From contig JAUCEF010000007.1 in assembly GCA_033558025.1 (NCBI GenBank), positions 2,418,001 to 2,482,000 on the forward strand: a stretch of DNA of 64,000 bases, read 5' to 3'. The translations under genes were made by a program, and so were the position numbers. The notes beneath the pieces were generated by a model. It was not told where the DNA came from. It saw nothing but the letters and a program-made list of their open reading frames with translations, and did no database searches. This stretch comes from Phytophthora sp. 'mugwort' (lineage: Eukaryota; Oomycota; Peronosporomycetes; Peronosporales; Peronosporaceae). This document shows positions 34,131-43,974 of the stretch, piece after piece; the first letter of the stretch is position 1, and each line of letters opens with the position of its first letter.

Positions 34131-34224
34131 CGATCCAACATCTCGCGAACAGCTGCGGCTCCGACTGCGCTGTCGGGTCCGCGTCCTATAGCTACGCGCA
34201 CTTGCCTCTCGATCGTGCTGCCAG

Positions 34225-35097
34225 TCACGATCCCGCGAGCGTCCGAGACCGAGCGGACGCATCCCAGCTACGGTAATAGTCGAGAGTCAAGCGGCTATGG
34301 CTATGCCCACGACGCGGTGGGCTGCGAGAGAGGCTGCGCTCGCAGCGAGCCGTGCTACGCCGCGTGTTATCACGTCCACGCTGTTCCGTCGCCTGCCGAA
34401 GCTGGTGCAGCGATCGCTCGTAGCGACCAATCCAACGCCACTCGTGCCCCGCCAGCGGCCACTGAAGCACCTGCTCTTCCCACTCCGCTTGGGTGGGCCG
34501 GAGTACGTGGCTGCAATGGAAGCGCCCCTCACGAAGGTGCACGTAGCACAAGCGCCACGAGCCCGCCGACATCCTGCAGACGCGAATCCGCAGGTCGCCA
34601 ATAGAGTGTTCGCCATATGTCATCTCACGCGCTTCGAGCCATGACGTGAAGGATTCCCCTTCACGTCGCGCCGCATTCCAGCGCCTGATGAAGGCACACC
34701 ATGAGCGTTGCAGGGCGTCGTGTGTGAAGGCGTGGCTCGTCGCCTTGCTCTTCCTTGCGCGGTACCGTCGAAAGTACTGCTTCATCTCATCTAACGGCTC
34801 CGGCTCATCAGCGCCCTCGAGGCTGTACAGCCGCCATGGCTTTAGGTCGGCGTCCATTACGTCAGGTACCGGGACCAGTCTTGTCGCCGGCTCCAGGCGT
34901 GGGGCGTAGTCGCCGACTTCAAACGTGTCGCGAGGTCTTGACATGGTTCTCGTCGCGCTTGTTCGGCAATGTGGTTGCCGAGCAGTATCGTCGCTCCAAC
35001 GGGATGATGTGTGGTAACTTCTGAGTGAGATTCGCGTATCGGCGCATCCACTGCACTGCGCGTTGCAGGAACGGTATGTTACGGTACGTTCTGACAA
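34225..35097 (-). CDS. Antisense 290-aa ORF in the 3' region of the gypsy element, unknown function
   Basis: A minus-strand frame of 290 codons lies between the chromodomain and the right LTR. It is uninterrupted, although the sense genes of the same element carry many stops. The protein is rich in Arg, Trp and Tyr. Its middle, about residues 108-215, looks like a folded domain (MKQYFRRYRARK, SWCAFIRRWNAARREGE, ALQRSW, HEWRWIGRYERSLHQL). The C-terminus is Arg/Ser-rich (RSTARCERSLSRSPPRRGHS). I see no signal peptide, membrane segment or known motif. The start at 35097 is the first ATG; a second at 34954 (MSRPRDTFEVGD) is also plausible. Antisense ORFs near the 3' LTR are known from other plant retrotransposons; whether this one is expressed is unknown. 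Confidence 0.5.
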   Translation of the reverse strand: MSERTVTYRSCNAQCSGCADTRISLRSYHTSSRWSDDTARQPHCRTSATRTMSRPRDTFEVGDYAPRLEPATRLVPVPDVMDADLKPWRLYSLEGADEPEPLDEMKQYFRRYRARKSKATSHAFTHDALQRSWCAFIRRWNAARREGESFTSWLEAREMTYGEHSIGDLRIRVCRMSAGSWRLCYVHLREGRFHCSHVLRPTQAEWEEQVLQWPLAGHEWRWIGRYERSLHQLRQATEQRGRDNTRRSTARCERSLSRSPPRRGHSHSRLTLDYYRSWDASARSRTLAGS

Positions 35098-35114
35098 TAC
35101 GGTAAGCGCAATTT

Positions 35115-35133
35115 AAAGAGGGTGTGTGTGTGA
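35115..35133 (+). other. Polypurine tract of the gypsy element
   Basis: AAAGAGGGTGTGTGTGTGA directly precedes the right LTR. It is purine-rich with interspersed T and is in the position where plus-strand DNA synthesis is primed. Confidence 0.55.
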
Positions 35134-35402
35134 TGTAACGGGCCATCATGTTATATAACTAAGTAGGTTATTAGATATTACATAGGCAGGCAGACATCCC
35201 TCCGGATTTTTCTTGGCTGATAAGTGGGGAGTCAGACCCATTACAGCCAATCAGGAGTCGATCCACGTTGAGTGACTCACAGAAGGCCGGGTCATTTTGC
35301 CCCGGACTTAAAAATAAAACAGAGTTGAATTTACGAGTTTATTAGCACGCTTCCTACAGCTAATAGTGTAAGCTAAATAACGGTTGACCTCGTCGCGTTA
35401 CA
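35134..35402 (+). repeat. Right LTR of nested gypsy element
   Basis: 269 bp, begins TGTAACGGGCC and ends GCGTTACA. TGTAAC and GTTACA form the 6-bp inverted ends. Near-identical to 27977-28246. Confidence 0.95.
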
Positions 35403-35407
35403 TGAAG
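35403..35407 (+). repeat. Right 5-bp target-site duplication (TGAAG)
   Basis: TGAAG follows the right LTR at once and matches 27972-27976. Confidence 0.9.
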
Positions 35408-37480
35408 AAGCTACTGAAGAACACCTTTTTGTATGCAGACTACACGCTGCCACCGGAGTTGCCAATTGTTCACATGAAGTCTGTCATGGAGTCGTATGCA
35501 GTGGATGTTAAAAATGATCAGGCTCCAGTTGGCGTGAATGCAGAACCCGGCAAAGGTAGCGCCGAAGCGCAATGATGGCAACGTGTCTTCGGTGAGTGGG
35601 AGAATTGTGTGTGACGATGCGGTTGACACCAGCAGTGGTAGCGAAGTAGTCGCTGCGAGTGTCCATGACCAGCCGAAGAAGCGAAAGCGAAAACCCGGCT
35701 TAATACTGTCTCGAGAAATCACTGATGCAGCCAGCGATGAAGATGGTGCTGAAATGCAGCCTGCATCAACGTCTGGTGGCCCCGTACGACGTCGGCGCTG
35801 ACCGAATGTTCGACTCCGAGACTACGTCGTGAACAACTTACTGACCCACGAACCAGACGTTGAAGTCCCGTCCAGCTGCAAGCAGGCTCGAGCATCACCG
35901 TAATGGACGGAGTGGCGTGCCGCCATACAGGAGGAGCTTAAAATCACTTCAGCAGCACCGCACATGAATACTAGTGCGACGTGCCGAAATTTGCGGTGCA
36001 AAAGTGATCACCTGTCGCTGGGTATACGCGCTGAAGCGAGACCAACACGGGCAAATCAAGCGCTACATGACGCGGCTCGTGATACAAGGCTTCAAACAGG
36101 AATATTTTTGGTGTCAATTTTCACGAGACGTACGCACCGGTTGCACGCGTCGAGTCGAGTTGCGCAGCCATTTACTACATGACAGGGGAATTTTGCAGTA
36201 TAACGTCAAGACGGCATTCTTGTACGGCGATTTGGCTGAGGTCATCTACATGGAGCAGCCCGCTGGCATGAATGGGGCAAACCCCGATATGGTGTGCCGC
36301 TAGCTGAAGCGTTATACGGGCTTCGTCAAGCTCCCCGCATATGGAACGACACGTTGAATATCCTTCTCGTTCGCATCGGATTTGCGTAGATTCTGACTAC
36401 GGGATGTAGTGCCCAAGTCGGACACTGGTGAGATCCTAACGATTCGGACAGCCTACGTTGATGTATTGCTTTTGCTGGGACCGAGTTCTCAACGTGCTAA
36501 CGTTGCTGAAAGAGCAGTTCGAGCTGAGTGAGCTGGGACCTGTTCGGTACCGGCTTGGTGTTGAGAGTTTAGTGGATCGACCTCGTCTGCGAGTGATTTC
36601 ATCCAGACTCAATATGTGTTTGAAGTGTTACGCCGATTTCATATGGAAAAATGCGTGGCGTTAGCAACTCCGCAAGCTCCAGTCTCGTCGACATCTGACC
36701 CCCTCATCTGGATAAATACCATTACAGAAAGCTAGTTGGAGCTTTGCAATACCTGGTACTGACCTCAAGACCTGATATCGCGTACGACACAGGCACCTTG
36801 GGAAGTACTTGACCAACTTCACCAGTGCCAACTATGCAGAGGCGATGGGTGAGCTCCGGTATTGCAGGGGACAGCCGAGTATGGACTTGTTATGGATGTT
36901 CAGTAGTCGTCGAACGTCTCGCTTGTTGGGTTTTCGGACGCCAATTTTTTTTATGCGAATGACCCGGACGATTACAAGGGCTTGAGCGGCTACGTAACCC
37001 TGCTGGACGGAAATGCAATTTTGTATGCACACGGAAGCAGCCCATCAACATTCAAAGCACTTGTGAGGCCGAGTACATCGCTTTTGAACGAGTGTACTCG
37101 TGACTTCTTGTAGTTTGAAGGGCTTCTGGACGAGCTGCACTAGAAACAGAGTGTCCCGGTGCTTCGTGGAGACAACATGGGGAGCATTCGCTTGGTCTCG
37201 AACATGGCAAGCATCGGAACACGAAGCATATAATGAACAAGTATCACCTGGTGCGTCACTTGGTTGAAACAACCGCCTTCGCACAGAGCATGTCGGCACC
37301 GAGGACCATATCGCGGATGTGTTCACAAAACCACTCGGGGCTGTGAAGTTCCGCCGGTTGAGAACCGCACTCAAGGTGCTACAGGTGATACCTGGACGTG
37401 ACGTGATCGGCAGTCCTGCATACGAACATGATATCAAATGAACAACTTCAACGTGTGGATGTTGCAAACAGAGATCGTGG
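35408..37480 (+). pseudogene. Copia reverse transcriptase and RNase H, disrupted
   Basis: Continuation of the copia pol after the nested element. 35974-36303 encodes CGAKVITCRWVYALKRDQHG, YNVKTAFLYGDLAEVIYMEQ and PAGMNGANPDMVCR, core blocks of copia RT. The YVDD region near 36450-36480 is damaged (frame shift around tacgttgatgtattgctttt). FELSELGPVRYRLGVE follows near 36520. RNase H remnants include LVGFSDANFF near 36920-36950, DPDDYKGLSGYVTLLDGNA near 36965-37020, and EAEYIAF near 37070. HRNTKHIMNKYHLVRHLVE and ADVFTKPLG near 37210-37340 close the polyprotein. Many stops. Confidence 0.8.
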
Positions 37481-37639
37481 CCATCGAGGCTGCTTGATGC
37501 AGACGCGCAACATGCGAGACAATGGGACGTCTTGCGTCGTGGCCATGATCATGGCGATCGTGACTGCCTCGGGCACTCACGCTCGAGTGGGAGTGTGGGG
37601 TGGAGCAGCAGACTTTACCGCGAAAGTAAGCAGTGCAGC

Positions 37640-37987
37640 TCCAAAATGTACTGGATGTGCAAGTTGCACAGGTACGACACGAGACGTACCCTCGGTTGTT
37701 CTGGGAAGAACTCTCAGCAAACATCTTGTGCTACTAGTACATACTCGCAGGAGAACTGCTGTTTATGCTCCCACAGTCGCCGCGAGTTAGCTATAGATTG
37801 AATACACATTACCTTGGATGTGGAGGCGGCCGTGGGCCTTCGAGCTGACATGAGCTTACTTCTCATTCACGGGCCTCAACCACAAGCCGTCCTCATCACC
37901 AAGGTGCGGTCATTTGCCCCCGCCAATACTCTCCTCGCGAACATGGTAGCTGTCACGCGCAGTCAAAATCGACTGCCCATGGACACA
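37640..37987 (+). repeat. Right copia LTR
   Basis: Matches 24205-24754 apart from lacking about 200 internal bases (junction near 37764). It ends at ggacaca. The purine-rich stretch gtgggagtgtggggtggag at 37585-37608 upstream may be the polypurine tract. In that case the true LTR start would be nearer to 37610. Confidence 0.65.
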
Positions 37988-39593
37988 AGCCCTCAATATG
38001 GTTGCGGATTGCACGTGTGCCCACTTGCATCATCCACGTGAATCCATTTTGTGGGACCACGGTTGGAAAGGAAGGCTACGGACAGTGTATCCTCTGACCA
38101 CGGTGTGAGGATGAAGAAGGCAAACCTTGTGATACCAGCAAATTTTATCGTCACTGTATTTCAGCGTACAATCCCGTGCTCAAGTCTTCTTGCAATTCGT
38201 TTACAAGTCCTCGGCACCGGAGCAGAAACGAGACATGGGCTGGTCTGCTGGCGACTACGACATTTACCTGTTATAAGGGCCGTTTTATTATAAGTTCCAT
38301 CAATATATAACCAATCACATGTGTCTAAAGTGGATAGTGCAACTTTTTCTTGTTATAGTGGCGGTGATTACATTGCCGATGGAGCAACTTAAGCACAACA
38401 TGAAGTGGATGGTTACAAGCGAAGGAACGCAGCTGCAGCATAGCGTTAGTAATTGTACCCCACCCTAACAGCGCTGTATGCACAACTCTGTTCCCCTGCA
38501 CTCGAGACCCCGTCAGCACCACCTTCGCTATGCTGCTGGAAGACCACCGCCAGCATGTCGAGCCAAACCGCTGTGTGTGTAGAAAACAAATAGCAGCAAG
38601 CTGTAAGCCTTTGAGCACTTCAGAGGCGACAAGCTTAGCAGTGCACTGATCACTTGCACACACATTAGCACATCCGAACGCGCAAGCGTTTAGACACCCT
38701 GCTTGCCGATAAGTCGCCGCGCGTTCACCACCCGGCTTGATGCCAAGTACGCCTACAAAAGACGCCCATAGTTGGCTAGCGTGTGAGACAGAGTAGCACA
38801 AGGAAACTGTGGAGCTCTGAGGGCGAGTACTGACCTCCTTGTGTGCCAACTTGCGTGCACTCACTCGGCTTAGCTGGTGCGCAGTCTCCGCGATCCCTTC
38901 GGCGGCCCTCCTGCTTCTTGTGACGTCCGATCAATTGATGAGTTGTGCTGCGCCAAATGTCGAGTACAATTATAATGCAAATAAGTACGATGCATTTGTT
39001 TTTGACACGTGGGCTCTATACCCCTAGCCTCTGATGCATTTATGGTGGCCCCTATGACAGGTAAATGTCGGTAACATCCAAAATCACGGAGCTGTTCAGC
39101 TACAACACAAAATACACGGCAAAGTGGCACGAGGGATTGAGGAGCTGATATGCTGCGGGTAAGCCCCCCCCACACGTTTTTTTTCTAATGGTCAGCTTCA
39201 ACACCACATTGCCCGGGTGCTCACGCCATACCGGACGGTCATGTTGCAGGCACTGTAAGAGCGTACGAAAGACTTCTCCAACCATCTGATGGGGTTTAAT
39301 TTAAGATCCCCCACCAATGGGACGTAGCTCAAAGACGATATACTAGTTATTGTATTGGTACGGACCGACTGGTTTGTAGGAATCCACCCTCTTTGCGGCA
39401 CATTCTCTCCTCGCACAACTCTTTCAACTTACTGCTTAACCAACGACTGAAAACATAAAGGCACCATTACTCTCAAAGCATCCGGAATCACGTGATTTTA
39501 AAGTGGAAGGTTCGGGATTGGTTCCCGGACGATTGCAAAAACCTTTGAGCAGCATGGGGAGAGCAAGATTATCCTTGCTTCCATGATTCTACT
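37988..39593. other. 1.6 kb without recognised genes
   Basis: The longest frame (minus 38325-38864, 179 aa) is rich in Ala, Cys and Leu and has no motif I recognise. An 8-C tract lies at 39164-39171. Possibly solo-LTR or MITE material, but no clear pair of ends was found. Confidence 0.35.
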
Positions 39594-39712
39594 TTACAAC
39601 TTCAGGGCAAGGTTCGTTGGAATTAACCAGATTAGAAGTTAAGCAGCCTCAAGCTCGGGTAGCACTCGGGTGGGTGACCACCGGAGAAGTCCGGGTGATG
39701 TCTACTTTTTCG
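39594..39712 (+). pseudogene. 5S rRNA-like pseudogene
   Basis: The 3' part (about 39625-39705) agrees with eukaryotic 5S rRNA. It shows gaagttaagcagc near the A-box position, gctcgggtagcactcgggtgggtgacc covering the intermediate element and C-box, and gtccgggtgatgtctac at the 3' end. A T run (ttttt near 39707-39711) follows, as in RNA polymerase III genes. The first 40 bases are strongly diverged and the expected 5' sequence is not recognisable. It stands alone, not in an array. It is either a dead 5S copy or part of a 5S-derived SINE. Confidence 0.65.
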
Positions 39713-39810
39713 CCGGCATACTTTATGCAAGTGCAATGGATAGCAAAAGAAAAAGTGAATTAACTTTCACCCAGCTACCGCTAGCCTTGCAGTCCTAGGG
39801 TTGCTGTCGA

Positions 39811-40974
39811 CAACCCTTCCCGGGATGGGGGTGCCGTTAACAAAGTGCCGTCAACATGTTCGTTATGTTGTTATAACGGATGTGCTGTTTATATCCGTTA
39901 CAGCAAGTGAGTCAAACCCACGCAAGATCTTGGGTTTCGTATACCGGTCCATCGCCCGCACACGAGATCTTGATTTGTGTATACCTGCCCACATGAGATC
40001 TTGGTGTTTGTATGAACCATGCCTCGGGATAGCGTCCGCTCCATCTTAGATTCTACAAACGACACGGACATTGCATTGTGCCCCGAAGGCAATGGCGACC
40101 ATAAGTGATTGTCCGCCTTGACTGTCGCATTATCCGATCTTCTGAAGCAAACGGCTTCGTGAGTGCGGCACGGATCGCTGCCAAGTATCAAAGGACCTCG
40201 AAAGCATGTGCCAAGCATTCTAGTGCGTGACCGCATTCATGAAGCGGATATAAATGGAAGATCAGGTAGAAAGAAACGGCATGTGCGCCCAAAGCACCGA
40301 CGGCAGCGCTTGGCGTACGCCAAGCCTTTGATAAATTGTAAGCATAGTGGTTGACCCTTTTTTGCTTAGTGATCAATCATCGATGGAGCTCCACGGAAGT
40401 TCAGGACGGGTGTCAGTGTAGCGGCGAGTACACGAAAATTTCGATGCTCGCTGTGTGGTTCCTACCTTCAAGTCCCGCTAGTGGTGTGGAGCTCCGTCAT
40501 TGCGGACGGAAAATAAGGGCAGGACATTTTTGCGACAGTCAGTCGACGAAGCGTACTTCCGTGGATTGCTGCACACGGAGACTCGGTGGCGAAGCTTTCC
40601 TTAGATTAGCTAGTGAGACGCTGACAACGCAAAGTAAGGCTGACGGCGGGGTGCCTACGCGAATTGAAGCTCACCATACTGGGCCATCCGCCTCAGAGCC
40701 TCGCCTTAAACCCGATGGAGAACCACTGGTTAACAATAAAGAGGGAGCTGAACAAGAATCTGGCAACAAACAAATACCTGAGGACTAAGTTGTTTCATAT
40801 TTAAACAAGAATCGATGGCGAAGTAGTGCGAAATTGCATCCTTTCGATTCCTAAGCGGATCAAGGAAGCGATAGATAGCAATGGAGGACGCACAAATTTA
40901 CTGATAACAGAAATTCCCGAATAAACCCCCGGGTACTATTTAATTGTACCCCCACCTGCTCACGAAGGGTTACA
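39811..40974 (+). mobile_element. Tc1-like DNA transposon, degenerate
   Basis: The transposase can be traced in shifting frames. ILVRDRIHEADINGRSGRKK with RHRRQRLAYAKP lies near 40220-40330 (end of the DNA-binding part). DESSMELHGSSGRVSVRRRV at about 40370-40430 carries the first Asp. SVMVWSSVIADGK lies near 40490, then LALNPMENHWLTIKREL near 40700-40745 with the acidic third position. The ends are imperfect inverted repeats: caacccttcccgggatgggg from 39811 and its counterpart from 40974 backward (taacccttcgtgagcaggtg). Length of about 1.16 kb fits a Tc1 element. Stops abound. Confidence 0.7.
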
Positions 40975-41029
40975 CGAATTAGCGCCTAAAAAAGATAAAA
41001 GATAGTAAATAAAATCGTATTTAAAGAGT

Positions 41030-41035
41030 AAAAAA
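41030..41035 (-). terminator. RNA polymerase III terminator of the tRNA-like gene
   Basis: Six A on the plus strand (TTTTTT on the minus strand), three bases after the tRNA-like 3' end. Confidence 0.6.
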
Positions 41036-41038
41036 TGT

Positions 41039-41110
41039 GGACACGGCGGGGATCGAACCCGCGTCCATCCGCATAAAACGCGGTGCTCTTACCATTTAAG
41101 ATACGTGTCC
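41039..41110 (-). tRNA. tRNA-like gene, anticodon UUU (Lys) by my folding
   Basis: 72 bases on the minus strand. The acceptor stem pairs perfectly over seven bases (GGACACG with CGTGTCC). The T arm is perfect: GCGGG, loop TTCGATC, CCCGC. The anticodon stem is CCGC/GCGG with loop GTTTTAT, giving anticodon UUU with U33 and A37. The D stem is TCTT/AAGA if the loop is AAATGGT, which leaves one base too many before the anticodon stem. The acceptor stem is not that of typical Lys tRNAs. So this may be a diverged gene, a pseudogene or the head of a tRNA-derived SINE. A T6 terminator follows. Confidence 0.6.
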
Positions 41111-41244
41111 AAGCACACTTGGTTACCTTTAAAACCGCAATGAAAACAAAAAACGTTTTTGTAGTTACTCGGGAGCACAAAGGGTTGCACTGTATTACTT
41201 GTGATCACAGGGGAACCCAATATTACAATCTACTTTGCCGTGCT

Positions 41245-42620
41245 TACTCGTCAATCAGAGCAATGTCATCAAGGGCATCATAAAGCTCGTCAAAGTTAAA
41301 GTCACCCTCGTCTTGCTCGGCTTCCTTCGAGGCCTCCCACTTCTCACGAAACCGATCTCCGTAAACACGTCGTGCCGCGCAACATGCCACTCCATACAGT
41401 GGTCAACAAAGCCTGCTGCAGCGAATGAATTGGCCACCGTTTCACATTCAGTGTCACGCTACGCCTTCTTGACCCATCCACAGGCATCTCCTACAGACGG
41501 CATGCGAGGGTTGCCGAACCGCGTGCAATCGACCTTATCGCTCTCCTTCCACGCATTGATCTCCATGTACAGCAGGTTGAACGTCTTGTAGATGCCGATG
41601 CCTCCTGCTTGCAGGTACGGCGCCAGACCCCCAGGAATAACACACATGCTCACGTTCCGAGCAGCACATTTAGCCTTCACCTCCTTGGTGATGTGCACGC
41701 ACATGGAGTCCAAACGAGATGCTTCCCTTCATCTGTGTCGACCAGCGGGAATGCGAGATCGATCCGGCGTTTCAATAGCTTGCTGTTGACCCACGGGCGT
41801 GGCTGGTGAGCCACACAAACGCCGCCAATCTTGTCAAACGAAGGCAAAGTTTTGCCTTTCCATATCAGAAGTAGTGGAAGCTTTTTTGCCCGCTGCTGTC
41901 ACTGTGAGTACCGCCGTAATCCGCATGGACGAAACCCCGTAGAGCGGATAACAACGTGGTGACTGCCGATGATGTCCACGGTTTGATTACGCGCGTCTTC
42001 GAAATAAACGGTTTTTTATCCATCAATATTGTTCGGAGTAGGTCCATGGTGGGCTTCGCACTTTGCAGAAACGTCATATAGGAAACGGCAGATTGGTGCG
42101 CCGCCACAGGGACAGCCCATAACGCCGCATAAAGCCCGTGATCCAGCGTGGGGAGGCCACGAAGCCTTGAAGGCTGGCGCTGGTGGTCTCTTTTGACACG
42201 CGAAAATTACCCTGGCCATATGGCCAATCCACGCACGTGTAACCTTCTCCTTTTTGAGCCGCTTTGCTACAACCTCATCGTAGAGCACCTCCTCCATTGC
42301 GCCGGAAAGAGGACGCCGCCCACCTCCTGCACGGCGTCTGCTGGCCGGATCAGCAGCTAGCAGTTGTTCATGGTCACACCACCAGCGGCGGACGCTGCCA
42401 CCGTCTAGCTTTCATCCCCTCGCACTGAAGTGCTTGATGACTCGCGTTGGGACGCCATCGCTGTCTTCCTTGATCCACCGAAAGACCTCTTGCTTGCGCC
42501 AGATGCTGATCGGGATTCTTGTAGGCATTTCGCCGACTGAGGAAGCGCTGGGGGACGGACAATGCAGACTGCATGAATGGTTGGGTGTAACAGGTTTGAC
42601 AAGCGAGGCAGCCTCTGGTG
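41245..42620 (-). mobile_element. pogo-like (HTH_Tnp_Tc5/DDE_1) transposase, disrupted
   Basis: Read from right to left. An N-terminal DNA-binding part has VFRWIKEDSDGVPTRVIKHF at about 42500-42420, and GGGRRPLSGAMEEVLYDEVV at about 42310-42260. LKKEKVTRAWIGHMARVIFA follows. The DDE part has ARNQTVDIIGSHHVVIRSTG near 42000-41940, KLPLLLIWKGKTLPSFDKIG near 41880-41830 and LVWTPCACTSPRR-type remnants near 41710. CVIPGGLAPYLQAGGIGIYK at about 41650-41585 and the acidic tail FNFDELYDALDDIALIDE close it near 41250. Several frameshifts; the first catalytic Asp region is damaged. It ends about 300 bases before the first gene of the housekeeping island. Confidence 0.8.
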
Positions 42621-42927
42621 AGATGGTTGGTGGCTGGGGTGGCTACTGCAGGCGAGGTTACGTAAGGTTACTCTGAGAGGGTATTATTCGGGAATTTCCG
42701 TTAGTGAGCTTACTGCAAATATAAGCTGGCATCACATGCTTTTTGTTTCGGAATCGCTCTGGGCTCAGATTATCTAAACTGTTGCGTGAATAAACCGCAA
42801 CATAAATCGAGCATCCTTGCCAAATCCTTTTGAAAACGATACATTCATATTGGCTGTAATACCGCTGATTTTCCACGAATCACATGCCGCTGTTTAAACC
42901 TCCCGCAGCAGTAAAGACAGCAGCAGC

Positions 42928-43718
42928 ATGAGCACGACGGCCAAGGACCTACCGCGCGGCTGGAAGGAGGTGCAGAGCAAGAGCCGCCCTGGCAAGGTGT
43001 ACTTCCTGCACGTTAAGAGCGGCGAGAAGACCTGGAAGATCGCGCATGTGCATGCCAAGGAGCGCGAGTTTCGACACCGCGCCGCGGCCGCCCATGCCGA
43101 CAAGAAGAAGCGCCGCTCGGCCGACGGCTCATCCGACCCGGAAAGCGTCCAGGTGCGTACTTTTGGCTCAACTAGACAGAGATAACGGTGGAATAGAATG
43201 TGGGTCTAACTACGGCGACGTGGCATGTGCTGGGATTGACTACAGGCACTGCATATCCTTGTGAAGCATGCCGGATCCAGGAGACCGTCTTCCTGGCGGC
43301 AGGAGACCATCACTCGCAGCAAGGCGGTGGCGGAGGCCAAGGCAAGTGGTATTCGCGAAAAGCTGCTCGCGTGTGTGGAGGCCAACCCTGATGTACGTTG
43401 GCTATGGAGGAAATACTTCGGTTTGCGTACTGATCCTATTTTGCAGAGATCACCCGAGTTACTTCGCGAGCTTTTTGAAGAGATCGCCAAGGAGGAGAGC
43501 GACTGTAGCAGGTGCGTGTCTTAAGAGACAGGATGTCATTGTTGTTGTTGCTTACGCGTTTTCTGTATAGTGCGAAGCGCGGGGGCGACCTGGGGCCGTT
43601 CACGCGCGGTAAGATGACTCCTTCCTTTGAAAAGGCTGCGTTTGCGCTTAAAGTTGGCGAACTCAGTGAATTGGTGGAGAGCGACAGTGGCATCCATGTC
43701 ATTCTACGTATCGCGTAA
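42928..43718 (+). CDS. Pin1-type peptidyl-prolyl isomerase (parvulin) with WW-like domain
   Basis: Joined from four exons: 42928-43152, 43246-43392, 43447-43511 and 43571-43718 (194 aa). All three introns are GT-AG and restore one frame. Pin1 isomerises phospho-Ser/Thr-Pro bonds. Residues 8-44 form a WW-like domain ([20 protein letters not shown], then GEKTW); the usual terminal Pro is missing, so phosphopeptide binding may differ. The parvulin domain begins in exon 2 with [17 protein letters not shown], which contains the catalytic His and the phosphate-binding basic cluster. It continues through [15 protein letters not shown], with the active-site Cys, and ends [12 protein letters not shown], with the second catalytic His. 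A basic linker with a KKKRR motif joins the domains. Compared with human Pin1 (163 aa) it is slightly long. The gene is intact. Confidence 0.93.
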
Positions 43719-43974
43719 CGAATTTCTCAAGCTCGGAACCAGCAATGACCAAGATGCTGTTTCCTGCCTGCAGCAGCTTCACACTCCAGAGCCACGTTTT
43801 GTTTATATTGAGCCCATCATACAAGGAAACTTGTGTGGCGCTGGTGTGTAGTGAGCACATTGCTCCATACTGACGGCAAGACTAAAGGTTTGAACAGTAA
43901 TCAAATATCAAGTTGATCGATTCATGTAAACAGTCTATGGGATGGATATATTAGCTCTGAAGCCACGAAACACT

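Larger units (their letters stand above)
27977..35402 (+). mobile_element. Complete chromoviral Ty3/gypsy retrotransposon (7,426 bp) nested in copia
   Basis: Two LTRs of 270 and 269 bp with TGTAA...GTTACA ends bound the element. TGAAG duplications flank it on both sides. Inside lie a primer-binding site, gag with a zinc knuckle, protease, reverse transcriptase, RNase H, integrase, chromodomain, a polypurine tract and a long antisense ORF. The LTRs differ by about nine substitutions and two small indels, so insertion is comparatively recent. Nevertheless the gag-pol frame carries many stops and shifts. Confidence 0.95.
24205..37987 (+). mobile_element. Ty1/copia retrotransposon, split by a nested gypsy element
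   Basis: A copia-type element recognised by gene order gag, protease, integrase, reverse transcriptase, RNase H, with related sequences at both ends (24205-24754 and 37640-37987). The coding region is interrupted after 27976 by a complete gypsy element and resumes at 35403. Without the guest the copia element would be about 6.35 kb. All its frames carry stops or shifts. Exact LTR starts could not be fixed, because the shared sequence begins with CCAAAATGTACTG and no clean target duplication was found. Confidence 0.85.

Noticed and set aside
33407..34276. 289-codon plus-strand frame as a separate gene
   Set aside because: It contains the gypsy chromodomain and is the C-terminal part of pol, not an independent gene.
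38325..38864. 179-codon minus-strand frame as a host gene
   Set aside because: No domain, no splice partners, lies in transposon debris; not supported.
42898..42928. Bacterial-type ribosome binding sites or operons for the gene island
   Set aside because: Introns, strand switches and Pol III signals show a eukaryotic genome.
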